A stretch of DNA of 64,000 bases, from NCBI RefSeq assembly GCF_006384255.1, contig NZ_VCED01000009.1, positions 1 through 64,000 of the forward strand, given 5' to 3'. A program made the position numbers and the translations under genes. This document shows, piece after piece, positions 39,004 through 47,885 of the stretch. Positions within the stretch are counted from its first letter, which is position 1. Each line of letters begins with the position of its first letter. The notes under the pieces were generated by a model, which searched no databases, had not been told where the DNA came from, and saw only the letters and a list, made by a program, of their open reading frames with translations. Source of the DNA: Haemophilus seminalis (GTDB lineage Bacteria; Pseudomonadota; Gammaproteobacteria; Enterobacterales; Pasteurellaceae).

Positions 39004-39807
39004 ATGACATTAGAGGTATGGCAGTACATCCGTCAAGAGGCCAAAATGCTCGCAGAGCATGAGCCTATGTTAGCAAGTTTCTTTCACTCTACTATTTTGA
39101 AACATCAAAATCTTGGTAGTGCATTGAGTTATTTACTTGCTAATAAATTAGCGAATCCTATTATGCCAGCGATCTCTTTACGAGAAATCATTGAAGAAGC
39201 CTATCAAGCTAATCCTTCAATTATTGATTGTGCAGCAAGTGATATTAAAGCTGTGCGTCAGCGCGATCCTGCGGTGGAATTGTGGACTACTCCATTACTT
39301 TATTTAAAAGGTTTCCATGCTATTCAGAGTTATCGGATTACACATTATTTGTGGAATCAGAATCGAAAAGCGCTTGCGCTTTATCTGCAAAATCAGATTT
39401 CAGTAGCCTTTGATGTAGATATTCATCCTGCAGCTAAAATTGGTCATGGCATCATGTTTGATCATGCCACAGGAATTGTCGTAGGGGAGACCTCTATAAT
39501 TGAGAATGATGTGTCTATTTTGCAAGGCGTAACACTTGGCGGAACAGGTAAAGAATCTGGTGATCGTCATCCCAAGGTACGTGAGGGCGTGATGATTGGT
39601 GCTGGAGCTAAAATTTTAGGTAATATCGAAGTAGGAAAATATGCCAAAATTGGGGCTAATTCAGTTGTGCTTCATCCTGTACCAGAATACGCGACAGCTG
39701 CTGGGGTACCGGCGCGAATTGTTGGGCAAGATAAAGCTGCAAAACCTGCATTTGATATGAACCAATATTTTATTGGACTTGATGATGGTATGAATTTAAA
39801 TATTTAG
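39004..39807 (+). CDS. cysE: Serine O-acetyltransferase CysE
   Basis: CysE acetylates serine, the first and feedback-controlled step of cysteine synthesis. The 267-aa protein has an N-terminal helical domain (1-140) and a left-handed beta-helix of hexapeptide repeats, with the active block DIHPAAKIGHGIMFDHATGI followed by VVGET and GGTGKESGDRHPKVREGVMIG. The C-terminus ends in DGMNLNI, whose final Ile is the tail known to bind CysK. The start was moved inward to 39004 (MTLEVWQYIR) from an ATG 45 bases upstream. It precedes the shikimate dehydrogenase-like gene by 9 bases. Confidence 0.96.
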   Translation: MTLEVWQYIRQEAKMLAEHEPMLASFFHSTILKHQNLGSALSYLLANKLANPIMPAISLREIIEEAYQANPSIIDCAASDIKAVRQRDPAVELWTTPLLYLKGFHAIQSYRITHYLWNQNRKALALYLQNQISVAFDVDIHPAAKIGHGIMFDHATGIVVGETSIIENDVSILQGVTLGGTGKESGDRHPKVREGVMIGAGAKILGNIEVGKYAKIGANSVVLHPVPEYATAAGVPARIVGQDKAAKPAFDMNQYFIGLDDGMNLNI

Positions 39808-39816
39808 AAAAGTAAA

Positions 39817-40632
39817 ATGATAAATAAAGATACTCAACTCTGTATGTCGTTGTCAGGACGACCAGGTAATTTTGGAACCACATTTCATAATTATTTATAT
39901 GAAAAGTTAGGATTAAATTTCATTTATAAAGCCTTTACGACACAAGATATTGAACATGCAGTGAAAGGTGTACGAGCATTAGGTGTTCGTGGTTGTGCTG
40001 TTTCTATGCCGTTTAAAGAAAGTTGTATGCCTTTTTTAGATGAAATCCATTCTTCAGCAAAAGCGATAGAATCAGTAAATACTATTGTGAATGATGATGG
40101 TTTCTTGCGTGCTTATAACACAGATTATATTGCTATTGTAAAATTAATTGAGAAATATCAACTGAATAATTATGCTTCCGTGATTGTACAAGGCAGTGGC
40201 GGGATGGCGAAGGCCGTTGTTGCTGCATTTAAAAATAGGGGCTTTGAGAAGGTTAAAATTTATGCTCGCAATGCAAAAACAGGGCGATATTTAGCCGCAC
40301 TTTATGGTTATGAATATATTGATTCGTTGGTAAATCAGTGTGCAGAAATTCTGGTAAATGCCACCCCGATAGGCATGAAAGGTGGAAAAGAAGAAACTGA
40401 GTTGGCTTTTCCACAATCTATGATTAATGCTGCAAATATCGCTTTTGATGTTGTTGCTATTCCGGCTGAAACCCCCTTTATCCGTTATGCGGAATCTAAA
40501 GGGAAAAAGGTTATTTCAGGTGCTGAGGTTATTGTTTTACAAGCGGTTGAACAATTTGAACTTTACACGCATCAGCGTCCAAGTAATGAATTAATAGAAG
40601 AAGCGGCAGCATTTGCAAGAACAAGAAGTTAA
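39817..40632 (+). CDS. Shikimate dehydrogenase-like protein (SdhL type)
   Basis: This 271-aa protein has the AroE fold: an N-terminal substrate domain (SLSGRPGNFGTTFHNYLYEK, RGCAVSMPFKESCMPFLDE, INTIV-type NTIVNDDGFLRAYNTDY) and a C-terminal Rossmann domain (VIVQGSGGMAKAVVAAFKN, NATPIGMKGG). The catalytic Lys is in MPFKES and an Asp in NTDY. The substrate loop SLSGRPGNFG differs from SPSPxIHN of AroE. This matches the H. influenzae paralogue studied as a separate shikimate dehydrogenase-like class with low shikimate activity. Its physiological substrate is unresolved. Confidence 0.88.
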   Translation: MINKDTQLCMSLSGRPGNFGTTFHNYLYEKLGLNFIYKAFTTQDIEHAVKGVRALGVRGCAVSMPFKESCMPFLDEIHSSAKAIESVNTIVNDDGFLRAYNTDYIAIVKLIEKYQLNNYASVIVQGSGGMAKAVVAAFKNRGFEKVKIYARNAKTGRYLAALYGYEYIDSLVNQCAEILVNATPIGMKGGKEETELAFPQSMINAANIAFDVVAIPAETPFIRYAESKGKKVISGAEVIVLQAVEQFELYTHQRPSNELIEEAAAFARTRS

Positions 40633-40634
40633 AT

Positions 40635-40674
40635 AAAATCTCCATTAAATAACATTTAATGGAGATTTTTTATC
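40635..40674. terminator. Bidirectional terminator before convergent hel
   Basis: AAAATCTCCATTAAAT and ATTTAATGGAGATTTT form a perfect 16-bp inverted repeat with a 3-base loop and a T-run, three bases after the upstream stop codon. Confidence 0.9.
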
Positions 40675-40695
40675 AACTACTATTAATAAAGCAGA

Positions 40696-41526
<831 letters not shown>

Positions 41527-41617
41527 TTATTCTCCATATTAAGGCAGTTAAATACTGTGGGGAGTATATCAAGTCTTTTGCTTTTTTACTTCATCTTCTC
41601 TGAATATCTCTTTAGTT

Positions 41618-41633
41618 TGTGATATGGATCACA
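41618..41633. promoter_or_regulatory. CRP site between hel and ftsB
   Basis: TGTGATATGGATCACA matches TGTGA-N6-TCACA exactly. It lies 98 bases upstream of hel (minus strand) and 111 bases upstream of ftsB. The position suits activation of hel, which scavenges NAD precursors, better than the essential ftsB. Confidence 0.82.
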
Positions 41634-41743
41634 TTTTTTCTTTTCATTTTGTGACGAATATGTACAGCATTTTTTTATGCTATCGCCTTTCCTCTTTTTT
41701 CACGGTAAACTATCAGTATTTTTTCTTGTATAAGATAAAGATT

Positions 41744-42022
41744 ATGCGACTTTTGATTCTTATTCTTTTCGCCATATTGGCACTGTTTCAATATGATTTA
41801 TGGTTTGGGCGCAATGGATTTTGGGATTATCGTGAAACTGCGGTAAAAATTGTAGAAAATCATGCTGAAAATGAAAAACTTTCCCAGCGTAATCAACGTA
41901 TTAATGCAGAAATTCAAGGATTAACAAAGGGGTTTGAATCGATTGAAGAACGAGCAAGGATGCAGCATGGTATGGTAAAAGAAAATGAAGTGTTTTATCA
42001 CATTGTGAAAGAGAATAAATAA
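41744..42022 (+). CDS. ftsB: Cell division protein FtsB
   Basis: This 92-aa bitopic membrane protein has one N-terminal membrane segment ([20 protein letters not shown]). A coiled coil follows (about 28-75, [21 protein letters not shown]) with a conserved [21 protein letters not shown]. FtsB joins FtsL and FtsQ to activate septal wall synthesis. The open frame extends 40 codons upstream but those are not conserved, so the ATG at 41744 is the start. The stop overlaps the ispD start (TAATG), a linkage common in gammaproteobacteria. Confidence 0.95.
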   Translation: MRLLILILFAILALFQYDLWFGRNGFWDYRETAVKIVENHAENEKLSQRNQRINAEIQGLTKGFESIEERARMQHGMVKENEVFYHIVKENK

Positions 42023-42699
42023 TGGATCGTCCAATTGTTGTTGTATTACCTGCAGCTGGAGTAGGCTCGCGTATGCAAGCGGATAAACCAAAACAATATC
42101 TAGCGTTGTTAGGTAAAACGTTGTTGGAACATACGCTTGATATCATGCTAACTCATACAGCGATTTCGAAGATTATATTAGTCGTGAGTAAAGATGATCC
42201 TTATATAGCCAATTTATCACTTTCACCTAAAATTCAATTGGTAGAAGGTGGTGAAACGAGGGCTGAATCAGTGCTAAATGGTTTGAATGCAATTTGTGAT
42301 AAAAATGCTTGGGTACTAGTACATGATGCGGCTCGTCCTTGTTTACAGCATACTGATATTGATAAATTATTAACTATTGATGATGAACAGGGGGCAATTT
42401 TAGCAATTCCCGTAACAGACACAATTAAGCGTTCAGACAATCAACAACGTATAGTTATGACTGAAGATCGTAGTCAGCTTTGGCAGGCACAAACACCACA
42501 ATTTTTTCAAGTGGATCGCTTGAAAAAAGCACTCTCTACAGCCCTGCAGCAAGGGGTTCAAATTACGGATGAGGCTTCTGCAATGGAATATGCGGGTTTT
42601 CGACCGCACTTGGTAGCTGGTCGTAGTGATAATTTGAAAGTCACGCGTCCCGAGGATTTGGCATTAGCTGAATTTTATTTAACAAGGAATAAATTATGA
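42022..42699 (+). CDS. ispD: 2-C-methyl-D-erythritol 4-phosphate cytidylyltransferase IspD
   Basis: IspD makes CDP-methylerythritol, the third step of the MEP isoprenoid pathway. The 225-aa protein has the nucleotidyltransferase start [22 protein letters not shown] with catalytic Arg and Lys, then [11 protein letters not shown] and [10 protein letters not shown], and ends near [12 protein letters not shown]. It sits between ftsB and ispF with overlaps at both ends (TAATG and ATGA). Confidence 0.97.
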   Translation: MDRPIVVVLPAAGVGSRMQADKPKQYLALLGKTLLEHTLDIMLTHTAISKIILVVSKDDPYIANLSLSPKIQLVEGGETRAESVLNGLNAICDKNAWVLVHDAARPCLQHTDIDKLLTIDDEQGAILAIPVTDTIKRSDNQQRIVMTEDRSQLWQAQTPQFFQVDRLKKALSTALQQGVQITDEASAMEYAGFRPHLVAGRSDNLKVTRPEDLALAEFYLTRNKL

Positions 42700-43166
42700 T
42701 AAGAATTGGACATGGGTTTGATGTTCATGCTTTTGGAGAGAATTGCCCATTAATTATCGGTGGTGTAGAAGTACCATACCACACTGGTTTTATAGCACAT
42801 TCGGATGGTGATGTGGCTTTACATGCCTTGACTGATGCAATTTTAGGCGCGGCAGCACTAGGTGATATTGGCAAACTTTTCCCTGATACAGATATGCAAT
42901 ATAAAAATGCAGATAGTCGTGGTTTATTACGTGAAGCTTTTCGTCAGGTTCAAGAAAAGGGATATAAAATTGGGAATGTTGATGTAACTATTATCGCTCA
43001 GTCACCCAAAATGCGCCCATATATTGATGCAATGCGTGTAAAAATTGCTGAGGATTTACAATGTGATATTGATCAAGTCAATGTAAAGGCCACGACCACG
43101 GAAAAATTAGGTTTTACAGGGCGAAGTGAAGGCATCGCCTGTGAGGCCGTTGCATTGTTAGTATAG
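42696..43166 (+). CDS. ispF: 2-C-methyl-D-erythritol 2,4-cyclodiphosphate synthase IspF
   Basis: IspF cyclises CDP-ME-2-phosphate in the MEP pathway, two steps after IspD. The 156-aa trimeric enzyme has the metal motif [11 protein letters not shown] (Asp8-x-His10), [30 protein letters not shown], and the C-terminal [18 protein letters not shown]. Its ATG overlaps the ispD stop (ATGA). No hairpin terminator is evident directly after it; a long gene-free region with an orphan CRP site follows. Confidence 0.97.
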   Translation: MIRIGHGFDVHAFGENCPLIIGGVEVPYHTGFIAHSDGDVALHALTDAILGAAALGDIGKLFPDTDMQYKNADSRGLLREAFRQVQEKGYKIGNVDVTIIAQSPKMRPYIDAMRVKIAEDLQCDIDQVNVKATTTEKLGFTGRSEGIACEAVALLV

Positions 43167-43222
43167 TGATATATCGTAAGTGCGATAGCGTGCCTAAAAG
43201 AATTTTATCGTATTTCAAATTT

Positions 43223-43238
43223 TGTGATCTAGATCACA
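43223..43238. promoter_or_regulatory. Orphan CRP site
   Basis: TGTGATCTAGATCACA is a fully palindromic match to TGTGA-N6-TCACA. The nearest start codon downstream on either strand is more than 2 kb away, so no known gene explains it. A -10-like ATACCAT about 25 bases to the right would suit a class II start near 43270. Confidence 0.75.
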
Positions 43239-43269
43239 GTTTCTAAAAGTGAAAAGTCATACCATACAT

Positions 43270-43640
43270 CTGCACAGTAAGTTTGTTGTTAATGACGCAA
43301 GCTATAAATCAAGATTTAGGCACAAGAATGGACGTTTGTGCCATTTGGCATAGAGCTGTGCATCTTGCCTATTGGGTTTGGCGGACTGTTGTCTGACATT
43401 CCCGAACGATATCCTAATCAGTGAAATGATAATGAGTGAGTCGCTCACCTTTATTATGAAGTGGCCATTGATGATAGGACAACATCCATAACTGGATGTG
43501 GGGCAAATGGAGGGCTTCAGTCCGCTTCTTTGTCCACCAACCTTGTTGTTAGGTGCGATATTGTTAGTTGTTGTTGGCTAATGGAATGTTTATATGGGGT
43601 GTAACGATGTAACCATTCCATTAGTCAAACTATCTCAAAT
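43270..43640 (+). ncRNA. Candidate CRP-dependent non-coding RNA
   Basis: This is inferred, not recognised. A transcript starting about 40 bases right of the CRP site would contain three hairpins and an 8-bp long-range helix. It would end in a 13-bp stem (GGCTAATGGAATG with CATTCCATTAGTC, one G-U pair) before a T-rich stretch. It does not match 6S RNA, tmRNA, RNase P or 4.5S RNA as I know them. It could instead be a relic of a lost gene. Confidence 0.3.
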
Positions 43641-43718
43641 TCTAATTTTTATTAATCTATTAGTCATCCTTGTAATTCTAATTTTATCTGCTGATATTTA
43701 TTGGGTTTCAGATATAAA

Positions 43719-43748
43719 AAAACGCACTTTTTACGAAGTGCGTTTTAT
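43719..43748 (-). terminator. Terminator after pgm
   Basis: AAAACGCACTT and AAGTGCGTTTT form a perfect 11-bp inverted repeat with a 6-base loop, 17 bases after the pgm stop on the minus strand. It resembles a paired uptake signal that has lost the final GT match (AAGTGCGTT). Confidence 0.82.
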
Positions 43749-43764
43749 TTTTAGAAGCGATTAA

Positions 43765-45417
43765 TTAGCAAGCTTGTTTGCCATAAGCATCTTGGCGAAG
43801 AATGTGACGAACACCTTCATCAAATTCTGCTAATACGCGATCTGCATCTTTTGGATCTTTACCGCGCGCATCCAAGTAGAATTTAATTTTTGGTTCGGTA
43901 CCTGAAGGACGAGCAATTAAGCGTCCGCCATTTTCCAAGTTGAATACAAGGATATCGCTTTGACGATCTGTTTTAGTATGGTCGATAAATTGTGCCACTT
44001 TCACGCCAGAGATTTCTGCTGGTGGATTGTTGCGAAGTGCGGCCATTAATTTTCCGATTTCTGAAAGATCGCTTACTCGAATAGAGATTTGTCCACTCAC
44101 ATAAGCGCCAAATTCTTTAGTAAATTCATCAGCATAACCTGCTAAAGTTTTGCCTTGTTTTTTCAAGTTACGTACAAGATCTAAGAACACGATTGCTGCA
44201 GAAATACCGTCTTTATCGCGTACTTTATCTGGGTCAACTAAATAGCCCAATGCTTCTTCAAAACCAAACAATAAGCCAGATACTTTACCGATATATTTGA
44301 AACCGGTTAAGGTTTCTTCTGATTGGAAACCGTATTTTTTCGCAATTTCAGCGAGCGCAGGAGAAGAAACAAGTGAGCAAGCCAATGTGCCTTGTTTACC
44401 TTGATATTGTTTTGCTAAGTACCAACCTAAGAAACAGCCTACCACATTGCCGTGTAGTGATTTCCAGTTGCCTTGTGCATCAGGCACAGCAACCGCTAAA
44501 CGGTCTGCATCGGGGTCATTAGCAATGATAAATTCAGCATTCTTTTCTTTTGCCACTTTAATTGCTAAATCCAATGCACCTTTTTCTTCTGGATTTGGGA
44601 AGTTCACCGTTGGGAATGTGCCATCTGGCCAAACTTGATCTGCCACTACGTGTGGTTGTGGTAAGCCTGCTTTTGCCAGTGTTTTACTTAAAACTTCATA
44701 GCCAACACCGTGCATAGCGGTATAAACATAGTTAATGTCACAAGCAGGCTCTTTAGCTAATGATGCAGTTTTTGCAATGTACGCATCTACCACTTCATCA
44801 TTTAACACCACATAATTATCGCTACGTGGTAAATCTTGGATATTGCCTGCCGCAACTTTATCAATTAATGCTGCGATGTCTTTATCTGCCGGTGAAACGA
44901 TTTGACCGCCGCCATTTGCTTTACCTAAATACACTTTATAGCCGTTATCTTCTGGTGGGTTATGGCTTGCTGTTACCATTACACCCGCAGTGGTATCAAA
45001 ATATTGGATAGCATAAGCTAAAACTGGGGTAGGTAATTTGCGTGGTAATAAATAAGCTTTTACGCCTGCACCCGCCATAATTTCAGCCGTGTCACGGGCA
45101 AAAACATCAGAGTTTTTACGGCCGTCGTAACCAATTACGATTGAGGGTTCTTTATCGTAATCTTTTAAATATTCCGCTAAACCGCCAGCAGCCTGAGAAA
45201 CTAAAACTCGGTTCATCCCCATTGAGCCAGCTTGTAAACGGCCACGTAAACCTGCCGTACCAAATTGTAAACGACCATCAAAACGTGCGTGCAATTCTGC
45301 TTCTGCCGCTTTATCTCCGCCTTTTGCCGCATCTAAAAGTGCGGTTAATTCTGCACGAGTTTCTGCGTCAGGGTCTTGGTTTAACCAATTTTGCGCTACA
45401 TGAAAAAGAGTTGTCAT
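43765..45417 (-). CDS. pgm: Phosphohexomutase (phosphoglucomutase/phosphomannomutase family)
   Basis: This 550-aa enzyme of the alpha-D-phosphohexomutase superfamily carries the phosphoserine motif VMVTASHNPPEDNGY (Ser151), the metal loop NDPDADRLAV, the sugar loop FGFEEALGYLV and the phosphate-binding RPSGTEPKIKFYL. It interconverts hexose-1- and hexose-6-phosphates. In H. influenzae it supplies glucose-1-phosphate for LPS and capsule precursors. The substrate could also be mannose phosphate, since sequence alone does not decide. It is monocistronic, with a terminator downstream and the accessory island directly upstream. Confidence 0.94.
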   Translation of the reverse strand: MTTLFHVAQNWLNQDPDAETRAELTALLDAAKGGDKAAEAELHARFDGRLQFGTAGLRGRLQAGSMGMNRVLVSQAAGGLAEYLKDYDKEPSIVIGYDGRKNSDVFARDTAEIMAGAGVKAYLLPRKLPTPVLAYAIQYFDTTAGVMVTASHNPPEDNGYKVYLGKANGGGQIVSPADKDIAALIDKVAAGNIQDLPRSDNYVVLNDEVVDAYIAKTASLAKEPACDINYVYTAMHGVGYEVLSKTLAKAGLPQPHVVADQVWPDGTFPTVNFPNPEEKGALDLAIKVAKEKNAEFIIANDPDADRLAVAVPDAQGNWKSLHGNVVGCFLGWYLAKQYQGKQGTLACSLVSSPALAEIAKKYGFQSEETLTGFKYIGKVSGLLFGFEEALGYLVDPDKVRDKDGISAAIVFLDLVRNLKKQGKTLAGYADEFTKEFGAYVSGQISIRVSDLSEIGKLMAALRNNPPAEISGVKVAQFIDHTKTDRQSDILVFNLENGGRLIARPSGTEPKIKFYLDARGKDPKDADRVLAEFDEGVRHILRQDAYGKQAC

Positions 45418-45513
45418 AGGATCATCCTTATTCTCTTGAAATAAATCGCTGCTAGACTAGCCGAAATCACCCAAAATAGGAACGGATAATTATCAAAATT
45501 TTGATCTACTTAA

Positions 45514-45547
45514 CATTTTTTGTTCACGCAATCGGTTATCCGAGCTA
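45514..45547 (+). repeat. Left copy of 34-bp direct repeat
   Basis: The sequence runs CATTTTTTGTTCACGCAATC then GGTTATCCGAGCTA, identical to 52851-52884. It lies about 100 bases upstream of the pgm start and marks the left island edge. Confidence 0.9.
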
Positions 45548-45612
45548 GTTACATGGTAACCGCAAATGTTACTTATTTATTGCTAACTCATTGAGTCTAT
45601 CAATAACCTATT

Positions 45613-45633
45613 AAAATACGTTTATCTGATTTA
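45613..45633 (+). repeat. Left copy of a second flank repeat
   Basis: AAAATACGTTTATCTGATTTA matches 52812-52832 at 20 of 21 positions, and weaker similarity continues for about 20 bases. At the right edge the same sequence lies directly before the 34-bp repeat, while here it lies 65 bases after it. Confidence 0.75.
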
Positions 45634-45700
45634 AAATCTGTGAAGTGCAACCACTTGTACCTTTTGGTGGAAGGGATTTATTAAAATTATTTCTTAGAAA

Positions 45701-45733
45701 AAGGCCGTCTGAAATTTCAGTCGGATTTTTTAT
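45701..45733 (-). terminator. Neisseria-type uptake-sequence hairpin terminator
   Basis: Positions 45704-45713 read GCCGTCTGAA, the neisserial DNA uptake sequence core. With the preceding AG they give the 12-mer AGGCCGTCTGAA used by some commensal Neisseria. The other arm (TTCAGTCGGA) completes an imperfect hairpin. Read on the minus strand it follows the channel pseudogene stop and runs into TTTTT, the usual neisserial terminator arrangement. Haemophilus does not use this signal for uptake. Confidence 0.8.
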
Positions 45734-45759
45734 GTAAAAGTGCGGCAGATTTTCGTTTA

Positions 45760-46554
45760 CTAAATACAATAATCTTCTTTTAATAAGTGACGATAGGCAT
45801 AAAGATAAGATGCGCTGACAAATGCTGCACCACCCGTGACATTGCCTAAAAAGACAGGAATCATATTAAAGAAGAATTGGCTCCAAGTTACATTATCACC
45901 AGCAAAAATCCCGGCAGGGATAATAAACATATTGGCGACAAAGTGTTGTAATCCGATAAGCACAAAAATCATCACGGGGAACCATATGGCTAGGATACGA
46001 CCAGAGGTTTGTTTGGCACCAAAATAGAACCAAATACCCATGCAGACCATCCAGTTACAGGCAATGGCAGAAATAAAGGCGCGACCAAAATCCATTTGCA
46101 CTTTAGCCTCGGCGATAGCAATAGTTTTATCAGAGGCTGCACCTTCAGATAAACCGAAATAATGCCCTAAGAAATATACTATAAAAAGCGCACCGAGTAG
46201 GTTGCCCAAACTCACGATAATCCAGTTATGAAATAATTTTTTTAAGCTTACTTTTTTGGTTAAATGACCTAACGCCATCATCGTATTTCCCGTGGCCAAT
46301 TCACCACCACCGATTAATATACAAATCAAACAAATAGGAAACACCGCCGCACCAAGTAATGTCGATAGCCTGCCTCCACTCTGGAGGAATACCGCTCACT
46401 ACTTTTAAATAGGCCATATAACCAAAACTCACATAGCCGCCACCTAAAAAAACTTAAAATTGTTAATGTCTTTAAGTGTCCTTCCGATTTAGCATAACTT
46501 ATTATCAATAACATCTTGTAAGATTTCGTGGGGATAAAGATCGAGATGCTGCAT
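45760..46554 (-). pseudogene. Formate/nitrite transporter family channel, frameshifted
   Basis: The intact 3' part encodes 194 residues of an FNT-family channel (PICLICILIGGGELATGN, LGNLLGALFIVYFLGHYFG, NVTGGAAFVSASYLYAYRHL). Upstream, other frames encode the missing N-terminus: MQHLDLYPHEILQDVIDNK, then KSEGHLKTLTILSF, then LGGGYVSFGYMAYLKVVSG and LSTLLGAAVF. Joining them needs three frame changes, near 46497, in the A-run at 46446-46452, and near 46375. The original ATG is probably at 46554 with AGAGG upstream. A GTG inside the 3' part gives an open frame, but it lacks the first membrane span, so a functional pentamer is unlikely. Confidence 0.85.
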
Positions 46555-46836
46555 AGTTGTACCTCTAGTGAATATAAGACGGTAAAAATGTAGAAAACCG
46601 CATAGCAAAACCAAAGAATTGTTAAATATATGTACTGATTTTTAGTTATAACGAAATTGAATAATAATCCGTACTTCAAATTAGTTTTTTGTGGAGGAGA
46701 AAAAGAGCGGTCAAATTTTAGGGTGTTTTTTGTAAATTCCCTTTAATTGTTCTTTTATATCAACCTAATTTTAATTGTTTCCTTTTAGTAAAATATTCTT
46801 CAACTAAAGTCATCTTTATCTCTTATCTTCGAACCA
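46555..46836. other. Intergenic region between channel pseudogene and pirin
   Basis: This is AT-rich DNA between two divergent start regions. A short open frame on the minus strand that reads into the pseudogene has no family match outside it. The pirin promoter lies at its right edge. Nothing else was identified. Confidence 0.5.
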
Positions 46837-46869
46837 TATAATACTCGCATTGACAGAACGATAGGTTCT
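46837..46869 (+). promoter_or_regulatory. Pirin promoter -10 and adjacent dyad
   Basis: TATAAT at 46837-46842 is a consensus -10 box. Thirteen bases further on is AGAAC-N5-GTTCT (46855-46869), a perfect dyad that would overlap or lie just after the transcription start. That is where a repressor would act. No good -35 box is visible. Confidence 0.55.
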
Positions 46870-46892
46870 ACATATTAACAAAGGAGTTTTAT

Positions 46893-47774
46893 ATGAAAAA
46901 AGTTGCAAATGTTTTTACTGCCCCAGTAAAACATTGGGTAGGAAATGGCTTTCATGTCGCCTCGATGTTTAGTTATAACGATAAAGATAAAAATCTCGAT
47001 CCATTTCTTTTAATGGATTACAACGAACCCAAATTTTTCCAAGGTGGTCGTCGCGATGATTCTGAATTTGCTTTACGTGGTGTCGGTGAACATCCGCACA
47101 GAGGTTTTGAAACGGTGACTATTGCTTATCAAGGTGAAGTATCACATCGGGATTCACATGGCGGTGGTGGTACGATTGGTACGGGGGATGTTCAGTGGAT
47201 GACAGCAGGTTCTGGCGTGATGCATGAGGAAATGCACTCTGAAAAATTTGCTAAAGAAGGCGGTTTGTTCGAGATGGTACAACTTTGGGTTAATTTGCCG
47301 GCAAAAGATAAAATGACAGCACCTAAATATCAAGCGATTAAAGCTGAAAATATTCCAGTCGTGGCATTACCGAATAATGCAGGTTCAGTCAGAGTTATCG
47401 CTGGTGAATTGCTCAATGTGAAAGGCCCTGCGGATACATTTAGCTCAATTAATATGTGGGATACCACAATGAATGCGAATGCTGCCTATATGTTCAGCGT
47501 GCCAGCAAGTCATAATGTGATTATCCTTGTATTAGATGGTACGATCCACGTTAGCGGCAAGGCGATTGCTCGACGCGGTGAATTGGTTACCTTTGAGCGT
47601 GGTGCTGCAGATGTGTTAATTGAATCCAATAATACTGCAAAATTATTGATTCTCACAGGGGAGCCTCTCAATGAGCCTGTTGTAGGATATGGCCCATTTG
47701 TTATGAATAGTCGAGAAGAAATCCTTCAAGCTATTCACGATGTGCAATCAGGTAAATTTGGAAATTTAGCTTAA
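46893..47774 (+). CDS. Pirin family protein
   Basis: This 293-aa bicupin starts MKKVANVFTAPVKHWVGNGFHV. The N-terminal cupin has the metal ligands in GEHPHRGFETVTIAYQGEV and HRDSHGGGGTIGTGDVQW...GSGVMHEE, and the C-terminal cupin-like domain begins near 180. Bacterial pirins bind iron and some act as quercetin dioxygenases or as partners of pyruvate dehydrogenase; the role here is unknown. It is the only intact gene of the original island cargo apart from the two-gene module. An AAAGGAG ribosome site precedes the ATG. The remnant LysR and hydrolase genes to the right may once have belonged with it. Confidence 0.92.
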   Translation: MKKVANVFTAPVKHWVGNGFHVASMFSYNDKDKNLDPFLLMDYNEPKFFQGGRRDDSEFALRGVGEHPHRGFETVTIAYQGEVSHRDSHGGGGTIGTGDVQWMTAGSGVMHEEMHSEKFAKEGGLFEMVQLWVNLPAKDKMTAPKYQAIKAENIPVVALPNNAGSVRVIAGELLNVKGPADTFSSINMWDTTMNANAAYMFSVPASHNVIILVLDGTIHVSGKAIARRGELVTFERGAADVLIESNNTAKLLILTGEPLNEPVVGYGPFVMNSREEILQAIHDVQSGKFGNLA

Positions 47775-47809
47775 AACAAAGCCACTCGAAAGGGTGGTTT
47801 TCTCCCATA

Positions 47810-47885
47810 GGCGCAAGCGTTCACGCTTGTGCCTATTTTCCTAGGGATGAATTAATAAACAAGCGCCCTGAAAAAACATCTTCGT
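47810..47885 (+). repeat. Left copy of ~76-bp imperfect direct repeat
   Basis: The repeat starts GGCGCAAGCGTTCACGCTTG and aligns with 51264-51340 with about four-fifths identity by eye and one gap. The first 24 bases can fold into a stem (GGCGCAAGCG with CGCTTGTGCC). An uptake signal follows each copy (47931 and 51407). The two copies frame the two-gene module. Confidence 0.75.

Larger units (their letters stand above)
43167..43764. other. 598-bp gene-free region between ispF and pgm
   Basis: No convincing coding frame was found. The stretch holds a perfect CRP site (43223-43238), a hairpin GGCACAA/TTGTGCC (43319-43342), a GCGGACTG/CAGTCCGC long-range pair (43381-43388 with 43518-43525), a hairpin ACATCCA/TGGATGT (43482-43499) and a long stem with ends at 43576 and 43626. 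The pgm terminator is at its right end. One minus-strand frame is open for about 80 codons across 43310-43560 but has no credible start or ribosome site. Confidence 0.6.

Noticed and set aside
43310-43560. Minus-strand open frame of about 80 codons between ispF and pgm
   Set aside because: No start codon with a ribosome site, and its ends coincide with the hairpins. It is kept only as a remark in the region entry.
43540-43560. TTGTTGTTAGGTGCG resembling one end of an integron attC site
   Set aside because: No matching inverse core with complementary arms was found nearby, and there is no integrase or cassette array.
43270-43640. CsrB/CsrC-type RNA because of several GGA triplets
   Set aside because: Only about six GGA triplets and few in hairpin loops, far fewer than in known Csr sponges.
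46326-46679. 117-aa open frame on the minus strand upstream of the channel gene
   Set aside because: Part of it is the displaced channel N-terminus; the rest has no homology or ribosome site. It is explained by the frameshifted pseudogene.
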